NCBI GenBank assembly: GCA_006844765.1
Contig: SPJV01000120.1
Span: 1-38,770 of the forward strand
Source of the DNA: Alphaproteobacteria bacterium
Lineage (GTDB): Bacteria; Pseudomonadota; Alphaproteobacteria; UBA8366; Aestuariispiraceae
DNA: 38,770 nucleotides
Reading direction: 5' to 3'
In this document: positions 32,582-38,770 of the stretch, in pieces
How positions within the stretch are numbered: the stretch's first letter is position 1
Layout of the letters: each line of letters opens with the position of its first letter
The notes under the pieces: generated by a model
Database searches by the model: none
Told to the model about the DNA's origin: nothing
Seen by the model: only the letters and a program-made list of their open reading frames with translations
Made by a program: the position numbers and the translations under genes

Positions 32582-33649
32582 ATGCCGACGCGACACTTTC
32601 TGGTACCGGGCGCGCTTTCCCGAAAGACCGGCGGGTCGATTTATGACCGCCGCGTTGTGGAGGGCATGCGTGCCCAGGGGCATGACGTCACCGTGCATGA
32701 GCTGGCGGAAGATTATCCCTTTCCCTCCGCCAGCTCACGGGCGCAGCTCAGGTCCTGCCTGGATGAGATACCGACAGGGTCGACGGTCGTAATCGACGGC
32801 CTGATCTCCGGGGCGGTTCCGGAGATCATAACCGATGCGGCGCAGCGCCTTCGGATCGTCGCACTGGTTCACCATCCATTGGCAGATGAAACGGGGCAAT
32901 CGGCAGAGCAATCGAAGCTCTTCCTCGACAGCGAGCGGCAAGCGCTTTCGCAGGTTTCCGCCGCAATCGTCACAAGCCCTTTCACAAAGCGGCGGCTGGC
33001 AGAATTTGTTCCGCCGGACACTGTTCCTGTCCATGTCGCAATTCCCGGAACGGATCCAAAGCCCCTCGCCAAAGGGCATGATGAAGCGGCATTGAGCTTA
33101 CTCTGCGTCGCCTCGCTGACCCGACGAAAGGGTTATCCAATCCTGCTGAAGGCACTGTCAGGGCTGACCCATCTTCCCTGGCAGTTGGTCTGCGTAGGCA
33201 GTCGCTCACTCGATCCCAACCATGCGGCGGAGATCGCTCTTCTCGCGCAACAAGATGAGTTTTCAGGACGCGTGACGCTCTTATCCGACCTCTCCGAAGA
33301 GGAACTGATCGCCTGCTATAATCAGGCTGACTTGTTCGTCTTCCCCTCGCTCTATGAAGGCTTCGGCATGGTCATTCAGGAAGCCATCGCCCATGGCCTT
33401 CCCATCATCACAACAACCGGCGGCGCGCTTGTTGATACCGCGCCGGAAGCAGCCACTTTATTTACCCCGCCCGGTGATGTCGCAGCATTCGGCGCGGCCC
33501 TTGAGCGCGTGATGACAGAACCGAACCTGAGAGCCGAGTTAACAGCCGGCGCCCAATCCGCCAGACGCGATCTGCCAAGCTGGAACGACACGGCACAACG
33601 TTTTGCCAGCATTCTTGAGCATGTCGAAGCGACACAGGGAGCCTGCTGA
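32582..33649 (+). CDS. Glycosyltransferase family 4 protein
   Basis: The 355-residue GT-B enzyme has an N-terminal acceptor domain (HFLVPGALSRKTGGSIYDRRV) and a C-terminal donor domain. The latter carries LLCVASLTRRKGYPILLKAL and the retaining E-x7-E motif in YEGFGMVIQEAIAHGLPII. GT4 enzymes transfer a sugar from a nucleotide-sugar donor. The start before PTRHFLVPG is chosen because it lies 7 bp after the pterin-synthase-like stop, with AGGGA in front; upstream in-frame starts overlap that gene. Placement in the cluster suggests glycosylation of a pterin-type or related small molecule rather than of a polymer. One base separates its stop from the next gene. Confidence 0.88.
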   Translation: MPTRHFLVPGALSRKTGGSIYDRRVVEGMRAQGHDVTVHELAEDYPFPSASSRAQLRSCLDEIPTGSTVVIDGLISGAVPEIITDAAQRLRIVALVHHPLADETGQSAEQSKLFLDSERQALSQVSAAIVTSPFTKRRLAEFVPPDTVPVHVAIPGTDPKPLAKGHDEAALSLLCVASLTRRKGYPILLKALSGLTHLPWQLVCVGSRSLDPNHAAEIALLAQQDEFSGRVTLLSDLSEEELIACYNQADLFVFPSLYEGFGMVIQEAIAHGLPIITTTGGALVDTAPEAATLFTPPGDVAAFGAALERVMTEPNLRAELTAGAQSARRDLPSWNDTAQRFASILEHVEATQGAC

Positions 33650-33650
33650 G

Positions 33651-34466
33651 ATGGGAGAGTTTGATACAGCCTGGCTTACTCTTCGGGAGCCCTATGACCA
33701 TCACGCACGGAGCGACGAAGCACTCGCGCCGGTCCTACGCTCTGTCAACAATGACACGCCCCTGCATATCCTTGATATCGGCGCTGGCGGCGGATCGAAC
33801 CTGCGTTATCTCGCGCCGCGACTGCCAGCGGGCCAGCACTGGACATTGGCGGATAGCGACCCCGACCTACTCGCCCATGCGCAGAAAACCTGCCGGGAGT
33901 TCGCTCACGTCGATACTGTCGCGCTGCACCAGGTAGATCTTGCGGCAGACCTGACCACCTTACCCTTTTCGGATTATACGCTCGTCACCGCCTCAGCCTT
34001 TATCGATCTCGTTTCCGAGGTGTGGATAGACGCCTTCGCGCATCAGGTGCGCACCCAGAACGTTTCCGCCTGTCTCTTCACCCTCTCTGTTGATGGAGAC
34101 ATCAGCTGGACGCCGGCAGATCCATCGGATTCAGAGATGGCGGGGCTCTTTTCCCAACACATGCACTCCGATAAGGGTTTTGGGCCTGCTTCGGGTTATC
34201 AGGGATGGCAGAAGCTCGCCGACGCCTTAGAAGCGGTTGGGTATAGAGTGACTGTCCACGACAGCCCCTGGCGCTTACAGAAGGAAGATGCTGCGCTGCA
34301 ATCCGCGCTTCTGGACGGATATGCGAAGGCCGCCCTGGAGATCGCGCCGGACCGGATCGCAGATATCGACGCTTGGAAGCTCCGGCGTCAAAGCCATATC
34401 GATACCAGCACCAGCCAGCTTTCAGTCGGTCACAAGGATTTGGTTGCGATTCTAGACCCGTCTTAG
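33651..34466 (+). CDS. Class I SAM-dependent methyltransferase
   Basis: The 271-residue protein has a Rossmann-type methyltransferase fold with motif I LDIGAGGGSNLRYL (about residue 40) and the acidic residue after beta-2 (TLADSDPDLL). Later motifs include DYTLVTASAFIDLVSEVW. The N-terminal EFDTAWLTLREPYDHHARS suits binding of a small acceptor. The ATG directly follows the glycosyltransferase stop (TGAGATG), with AGGGAG as ribosome binding site. Its last codons overlap the end of the convergent RibD-like gene by 15 bp. It probably methylates the sugar or ring of the cluster's product, but this is inference. Confidence 0.87.
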   Translation: MGEFDTAWLTLREPYDHHARSDEALAPVLRSVNNDTPLHILDIGAGGGSNLRYLAPRLPAGQHWTLADSDPDLLAHAQKTCREFAHVDTVALHQVDLAADLTTLPFSDYTLVTASAFIDLVSEVWIDAFAHQVRTQNVSACLFTLSVDGDISWTPADPSDSEMAGLFSQHMHSDKGFGPASGYQGWQKLADALEAVGYRVTVHDSPWRLQKEDAALQSALLDGYAKAALEIAPDRIADIDAWKLRRQSHIDTSTSQLSVGHKDLVAILDPS

Positions 34467-35234
34467 ATCCAGATCAAACAGCACATCCCGCCCCATCGGC
34501 ATCTGGTTTCCCTCAGGCCTCGGCGCCTTGGAAAGGTCGGTATAGGCAGGTAGGCCAAGCCCTCGTCGCCCCGCCCCCAGGATCAACGGTGCGATGGCCA
34601 GATGCAGACGGTCTACAAGCCCTTCTGCGATCATTCGGCTGACGGTTACACCGCCGCCTTCAATCAGGATCCGCCGACACCCCCGCGCCGCCAGCGCTTC
34701 AAGGATAGATTTCGCGAAGCTTTCGCCTGCTCCGATTGTCAGATGAGCCGCCTCGGTGACAGGCCGCACATCCGGATGCGTGATGTGCAGGCAACCGGCG
34801 TCATCCTGCGCGAAGACCTTCCGATCTGGTGCCACACGCCCGGTGGGATCGAGAACAACCCGCAATGGCGACTGACCCGGCACATGGCGCACGGTTAGCT
34901 GTGGGTCATCCGCCTCCACCGTCCCGCTGCCCACAACTACCGCGTCACATAGCGCGCGCAGGCGATGCAGGTGAACAAGGCTCTCCGGCCCAGTGATATA
35001 GTGCGAGGCACCTGCCTCAGTCGCGATAAATCCATCCAGGCTTTGTCCCAGCTGCGCAACGACCATCGGTCCGTCATGTTCGACGACAAAGGGGGCATAA
35101 AGTGCCGCAAAGGCTTCAAGCCCTTCCGGAACCGGCGGCCGCACCAACGTTTCCCGCCCACGCGTTGCGATTAACTGCTGCCAATATTCCGCAACGGCTG
35201 GATCTGGTGGATTTGCAAAGAATGAGATCGTCAT
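34452..35234 (-). CDS. RibD C-terminal-domain (dihydrofolate reductase-like) reductase
   Basis: The 260-residue protein is a RibD_C/DHFR-fold reductase without the deaminase half of bifunctional RibD, having no HAE or PCxxC motifs. Its own N-terminal extension is about 55 residues. Core motifs include VVAQLGQSLDGFIA, YITGPESLVHLHRLRALCDAVVVGSGTVEADDPQLTVR and RILIEGGGVTVSRMI, all typical of NADPH-dependent ribosylaminopyrimidine reductases. In stand-alone form such proteins reduce pteridines or nucleobase-derived sugars. It is convergent with the methyltransferase gene and overlaps it by 15 bp. Cluster context suggests it reduces a pterin intermediate or opens a ribosyl group. Confidence 0.88.
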   Translation of the reverse strand: MTISFFANPPDPAVAEYWQQLIATRGRETLVRPPVPEGLEAFAALYAPFVVEHDGPMVVAQLGQSLDGFIATEAGASHYITGPESLVHLHRLRALCDAVVVGSGTVEADDPQLTVRHVPGQSPLRVVLDPTGRVAPDRKVFAQDDAGCLHITHPDVRPVTEAAHLTIGAGESFAKSILEALAARGCRRILIEGGGVTVSRMIAEGLVDRLHLAIAPLILGAGRRGLGLPAYTDLSKAPRPEGNQMPMGRDVLFDLDLRRV

Positions 35235-35437
35235 AACGTCGGCAGGCCTCAGTTTGCGAATTCAGGCGATTGGGGAAATCGCTATACACGCTTTCCCGCA
35301 CCAGGAAAACTCGACCAAAAGAGCCTCAGGCTTCAGGGCATGAATTTCCCGGGTACGAATATATTGATACTGCCAAAATTGGCTTGGTGTTTGCATGCCA
35401 CATCACAAGGATCAGCACTGACCTTGGGGAGGCAGTC

Positions 35438-36040
35438 ATGCACATATCCAGTGACAGATTTGGCATTAACCAGACCACATCTCTTTTCGCGCCTGATGAT
35501 CCGAAAGCGCGTCAGGGTGAGGCGTCCTTCAGCAATCCCACATCCGATCCGAACAACAGCACCACGGCGCCTGCGATCGGGGTACCCTCCTCCCCACTAT
35601 CGGCAGCATTAAGCGACGCACTGCTAAAGGCGCAAGAGAGCTCCCAGTACACGACCGGTGCTACCGCGAAGGAAGACACCACAGACGAAACCGACACAGA
35701 GTCTGATGCTGCCACCCAGTTTCTGGAATGGATGGAGATGACCCCGGAAGAGCGTTACTACGTCCTTCTCCTCGCCCAGGAGGGTCTGACCCCTGAAGAA
35801 CTTGCCGCCCTGCCGCCGGAAGAGCGTAAAAAGATAGAGGACAAGATCCAGGACAAGATGGAAAAGCAGTCTGAAGAAAACGCAGGCAAAGCCGTGACCG
35901 AGACCGCAGCAACAGAGGCCGCCACGCGTAGCACAACGCCTACACCACAGACCCGCGCTTCCGCCCACAGCCCGACCGGGGATGGATTCACCAGTTCGCT
36001 GGCAAAGCCCCGTGAGGACGAAGACAATCCCTATTCCTAG
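35438..36040 (+). CDS. Hypothetical protein with a conserved helical TPEE motif
   Basis: The 200-residue protein is mostly low-complexity: a Ser/Thr/Pro-rich N-terminal half and an Ala/Thr-rich, charged tail. A structured middle contains FLEWMEMTPEERYYVLLLAQEGLTPEELAALPPEER, ending KKIEDKIQDKM. I recall a similar helical motif (M-T/S-P-x-E-x...GLTxEdLAaM-xPEE-R) in many uncharacterised alphaproteobacterial proteins, but no function is known. ATG at 35438 is selected because GGGGAGG lies just before it; a longer frame from 35270 lacks a site and has different composition. It stands alone between the RibD-like gene and the flavin reductase operon. Confidence 0.75.
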   Translation: MHISSDRFGINQTTSLFAPDDPKARQGEASFSNPTSDPNNSTTAPAIGVPSSPLSAALSDALLKAQESSQYTTGATAKEDTTDETDTESDAATQFLEWMEMTPEERYYVLLLAQEGLTPEELAALPPEERKKIEDKIQDKMEKQSEENAGKAVTETAATEAATRSTTPTPQTRASAHSPTGDGFTSSLAKPREDEDNPYS

Positions 36041-36224
36041 TCCATATTCCTGATGAAATAGCCTAGCGGATAGCCCCCTTCCCTTCGCATTCCACTAACG
36101 ATACTGTGAAGTCACGATAGCCACTGTCTCCTTGCAACGCCGCCCCTTTTTGAGCAATTCACTCCTGGGATGGCGGCAATCTGTCGGGCGATCACGGCGA
36201 CACGACACAAAGGAAGCATGGGCT

Positions 36225-36761
36225 ATGAAATTTCTGGGTATTTCGGGGTCGCTTCGTCGTGCCTCTCACAACACAACCTTGGTCAGGCTGGCATTCAAAA
36301 AGCTCGCCCCGGCGGACTGCGAGCTGGCGGATCTCCACCTGCCGCTCTTCGATGAAGACCTGGAGGCTGAAGGCACGCCGGCAAGTGTCACCACGCTGGT
36401 TGAGCAAATCCGCGCCGCTGACGGTGTGTTGATTTCCACCCCCGAATACAACAAGAACCTGCCGGGTGTTTTGAAGAATGCGCTGGATTGGGTGAGCCGC
36501 GATAAAGAGCAACCACTCAATGGTAAGCCGGTGGTGATCATGTCCGCAGCCGCCGGACGTGCGGGGGGCGAGCGCTCGCAATATTCCCTGCGCCACTGCC
36601 TGACGCCTTTCAATCCGAACATCATGCAATTGCCGGAATTGATGGTGGCACAGGCTGGTTCAGCTTTCGATGAAGATGGTAACTTCATCAATGAACGCAC
36701 GGATAAGGCCCTGCAGCGCCACATGGATGGGCTGAAAAAGCTGGTCGAGGGCGCCGCATGA
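36225..36761 (+). CDS. NAD(P)H-dependent FMN reductase (NADPH_dep FMN_red family)
   Basis: The 178-residue flavodoxin-like protein binds FMN through ISGSLRRASHNTTL (phosphate loop, residues about 5-18) and STPEYNKNLPGVLKNALDW, the family signature. It reduces flavin or quinone-type compounds with NAD(P)H in the cytoplasm. ATG at 36225 is preferred, since AAGGAAG lies 8 nt upstream. Its stop overlaps the next start by ATGA, making it the first gene of a coupled operon that ends with redox membrane proteins. It could supply electrons to the ferric-reductase/Rieske fusion downstream; this is inferred only from position. Confidence 0.9.
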   Translation: MKFLGISGSLRRASHNTTLVRLAFKKLAPADCELADLHLPLFDEDLEAEGTPASVTTLVEQIRAADGVLISTPEYNKNLPGVLKNALDWVSRDKEQPLNGKPVVIMSAAAGRAGGERSQYSLRHCLTPFNPNIMQLPELMVAQAGSAFDEDGNFINERTDKALQRHMDGLKKLVEGAA

Positions 36762-37141
36762 GCCCGGCGGGCCTGATCACCACCGTTGAGATTTGGCTGG
36801 CTATTGGCGCTGTAGTCGCACTCCTCTTTGTTACCTTCGGTATCGATAGGATCGAACCGAACGCGAAGAACGGTTATGTTTTCCGGGTGCTGATCCTGCC
36901 GGGGCTTTGCCTGTTATGGCCTCTGGTTCTTTGGCGCTGGCGGTTGGCGGAGAGCGGCGGCGAGGATTGGCGCAATCGCCATTCCCCCCAGCGTAAATCC
37001 GCCGGCTTGCTTGGCTTTGGCATGGCGGCAGCGATTGCGGTAATCCTGTTGATCGCGGCAACCCAACGCCCAGTGCCTGTCGACAGCACCGCCCCGGCGC
37101 CTGAGAAAATCGGCGCCACTGCGGAGTGGAGGCTGATATGA
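36758..37141 (+). CDS. Small membrane protein of unknown function
   Basis: The 127-residue protein has three hydrophobic segments: about residues 8-28 (EIWLAIGAVVALLFVTFG), 43-60 (RVLILPGLCLLWPLVLW) and 85-102 (GLLGFGMAAAIAVILLIA). An Arg-rich loop lies between the last two and a short Pro-rich C-terminus follows. I recognise no family. ATGA overlaps with the genes on both sides show strict coupling to the flavin reductase and the Rieske fusion gene. It is probably a subunit or assembly partner of that redox complex. The second helix is followed by WRWRL, so the loop is likely cytoplasmic. Confidence 0.8.
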   Translation: MSPAGLITTVEIWLAIGAVVALLFVTFGIDRIEPNAKNGYVFRVLILPGLCLLWPLVLWRWRLAESGGEDWRNRHSPQRKSAGLLGFGMAAAIAVILLIAATQRPVPVDSTAPAPEKIGATAEWRLI

Positions 37142-38196
37142 GCGTCCGATATATCCCCGTTCAATGGAATCGAAACAAGTGGCTCTATGACGGCGTCCTG
37201 GTCGCTGCAGTCACCCTCTACATCGCGCTGTTTCTCTATCTCGGCCCAGCATTGGCAGAGCATTCAAAGCCGGTCGACACACAGGTTTGGCGCGCGCGCG
37301 CATTCGGCACCTGTGCCTTCCTGATGCTCTCCGTCATCCTGGCGATCGGCCCGCTGGCGCGGCTCGACAGCCGGTTTCTGCCACTGCTCTATAACCGCCG
37401 GCATTTCGGGGTTATGACCTTCGCGGTCGCCAGCGCGCATGCGATGTTCGTGCTGGATTGGTACTTCGCCTTCAGCCGTACGCCGAAACTGGAAGCGTTA
37501 TTGGGATCGAACACAGACTTTTCCCATCTCGTCGGTTTCCCATTTGAGACCCTGGGGATTGTTGCCTTGCTGGCAATGGCGGTCATGGCCTTTACCAGCC
37601 ATGACTTCTGGCTGAACTTCCTTGGCCCGAAGCTCTGGAAAATGCTGCATTTCGCCGTCTATATCGGCTATGTCACTGCCGTCGGGCATCTAACGCTCGG
37701 GGCTTGGTTTGACCAGGGGACATTAGGGCTCGGTCTCCTGCTGTTTGGCGCGGCGGGTGCTGTCGCCCTCCTCCACCTTTTGGCAGGCCTTAAAGAGCGC
37801 CGCATCGCTGCCAATCACGCCATGAGTGATGACGATGGTTGGGTCCCAGTCTGTGCCCCCGGAGAGATCCCGGACAAACGTGGCCGCATCGTCGTCCTGT
37901 CATCGGAAGAGCGGGTCGCTGTCTTCCGGGATGGCATCACCATCGCCGCTGTTGCGAATGCCTGCGCGCATCAGAACGGCCCGCTGGGTGAAGGCAAGAT
38001 CGTCGGTGGCTGCATCACCTGCCCTTGGCATGGCTTTGGCTATCGGATGCGCGATGGTCGCTCTCCACCGCCCTTTACCGAGATGATCCCGACCTATCGG
38101 CTGCGCCTGAGCGATGACATGCTCTATGTTCACCAGACCGCCAATCCGCCCGGCACGGATCAGGAGCCGATCACCCTAGAGGAGGCCCCGGCATGA
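37138..38196 (+). CDS. Ferric reductase-like membrane domain fused to a Rieske 2Fe-2S domain
   Basis: The 352-residue protein joins two modules. The first 215 residues hold about six membrane helices of ferric-reductase/MsrQ type, with candidate heme histidines in RRHFGVMTFAVASAHAMF, LWKMLHFAVYIGY and AVGHLTLG. The C-terminal 110 residues are a soluble Rieske domain with CAHQNG and CPWHGFGY (C-x-H and C-x2-H). Electrons probably pass between the iron-sulfur centre and membrane heme. The Rieske sequence resembles the NirD/ferredoxin type more than the bc1 type. The start before SVRYIPVQW overlaps the preceding stop (ATGA), with GGAGG upstream. The partner or final acceptor is unknown. Confidence 0.88.
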   Translation: MSVRYIPVQWNRNKWLYDGVLVAAVTLYIALFLYLGPALAEHSKPVDTQVWRARAFGTCAFLMLSVILAIGPLARLDSRFLPLLYNRRHFGVMTFAVASAHAMFVLDWYFAFSRTPKLEALLGSNTDFSHLVGFPFETLGIVALLAMAVMAFTSHDFWLNFLGPKLWKMLHFAVYIGYVTAVGHLTLGAWFDQGTLGLGLLLFGAAGAVALLHLLAGLKERRIAANHAMSDDDGWVPVCAPGEIPDKRGRIVVLSSEERVAVFRDGITIAAVANACAHQNGPLGEGKIVGGCITCPWHGFGYRMRDGRSPPPFTEMIPTYRLRLSDDMLYVHQTANPPGTDQEPITLEEAPA

Positions 38197-38770
38197 GCGA
38201 CAGCAATCGCCCGCCCAAACCCGCGCCCTTCTTCATTGGCTGGTCCAACAAGCTGCCCAAGGCGCTGAAACCTTTCCTGGCTGTTGTCTGTATCTTGATG
38301 ATCGGTGGCTTTGCCGGCGGTTCTCTGTTGCTCGGCGCGACGCAGGACGACCCTGAAGGCGGACAATTCCGTTGGGACTATGGCGCACAGGAGGTGGAAG
38401 GTATCATCATCGGCGGTCCCTATCCCGCCTTGTGGGTCACCAAAGGCACCGAGGCACTACCGGCCGATCAGGCGATCCTGCTCAATGGCAATGGCAAGAC
38501 CGGCGTCCAACATCGTGTGAACCAGTATGACGGTAAGGCGGTCAAAGTCCGTGGTATCATCATGGAGCGTGGCTCCCTGCGGATGCTACAGCTCGGCGGC
38601 GGCAAACGCGGGCTTTCACCGAGTGACGAGGAAACTGACGCGCCAAGCCCTGTACCCGCAGCAAAACCGCTCGGTCGGTGGCGCCTGTCGGGGGAGATCT
38701 GCGATGGTCGCTGCGTCGTCGGCGCCATGCGCCCCGGAGAAGGCCTTGCCCATAAAGCCTGCGCCAATCT
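38193..38770 (+). CDS. Membrane-anchored protein of unknown function, cut by the window end
   Basis: The frame is open from ATG through the right edge (at least 192 residues). One membrane helix (about residues 29-50, FLAVVCILMIGGFAGGSLLLGA) is followed by a probably periplasmic domain. The later part has a cysteine-bearing GEICDGRCVVGAMRPGEGLAHKACANL, which could bind metal or form a disulfide. The phrase MRPG-x-GLAHKACA looks conserved in proteins beside similar Rieske/ferric-reductase genes, as far as I recall. GAGGAGG precedes the ATG, which overlaps the previous stop. It is likely a periplasmic partner of the redox complex. The remainder lies outside the window. Confidence 0.82.
   Translation, partial: MSDSNRPPKPAPFFIGWSNKLPKALKPFLAVVCILMIGGFAGGSLLLGATQDDPEGGQFRWDYGAQEVEGIIIGGPYPALWVTKGTEALPADQAILLNGNGKTGVQHRVNQYDGKAVKVRGIIMERGSLRMLQLGGGKRGLSPSDEETDAPSPVPAAKPLGRWRLSGEICDGRCVVGAMRPGEGLAHKACAN

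Noticed and set aside
1..38770. tRNA, rRNA, CRISPR, insertion sequence, prophage or attachment sites
   Set aside because: No cloverleaf-like, repeat-spacer, transposase or integrase sequence was seen on either strand by eye. A tRNAscan or ISfinder run would settle this.

Overview
The window looks like chromosomal DNA from a free-living, probably marine alphaproteobacterium of Rhodospirillales-like type. It is moderately GC-rich and has short intergenic gaps and many ATGA-type overlaps. It carries several LysR regulators, a TRAP transporter with malonate catabolism genes, and a DddP-like M24 protein. No rRNA, tRNA, CRISPR array, insertion sequence or phage gene was seen. The taxonomic call is inference from gene content only.

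Left part (1-16 kb). A truncated sulfatase gene reads off the left edge, followed by rimO and a LysR regulator. A small gene of 69 codons is followed by a strongly structured, Rho-independently terminated RNA segment. Next come three unrelated non-heme iron oxygenases in a row (isopenicillin-N-synthase-like, Rieske, PhyH-like) with a GcvA-type LysR gene. Glutathione reductase follows. A MocR/TauR-type regulator is divergent from an omega-amino acid:pyruvate aminotransferase, with three direct repeats between them. A LysR-homocysteine S-methyltransferase pair is divergent from a CmcJ-like oxidoreductase and a GFA-family gene.

Middle part (16-30 kb). Enolase is overlapped at its 3' end by an unrecorded 38-codon frame. 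A malonate uptake and catabolism operon (TRAP P-Q-M, malonyl-CoA decarboxylase, malonyl-CoA synthetase) faces a GntR regulator across a TTGTATACAA palindrome. A DUF1523 membrane protein and a DddP-like protein with every DMSP-lyase metal and catalytic position I can recall follow. Then come a cytochrome b561 and a convergent opgH/opgC pair for osmoregulated glucan without opgG.

Right part (30-38.8 kb). This holds the most interesting segment: folE (GTP cyclohydrolase I) divergent from a four-gene run. The run encodes a BchC-like dehydrogenase lacking zinc ligands, a 6-pyruvoyl-tetrahydropterin-synthase-like protein that has lost its catalytic residues, a GT4 glycosyltransferase and a methyltransferase. 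It converges on a RibD-C reductase. Between folE and the run lies a 13-bp tandem repeat array. I propose a pathway for a glycosylated and/or methylated pterin-type compound. The window ends in a tightly overlapped operon: FMN reductase, small membrane protein, ferric-reductase/Rieske fusion, and a cysteine-containing membrane-anchored protein cut by the right edge.
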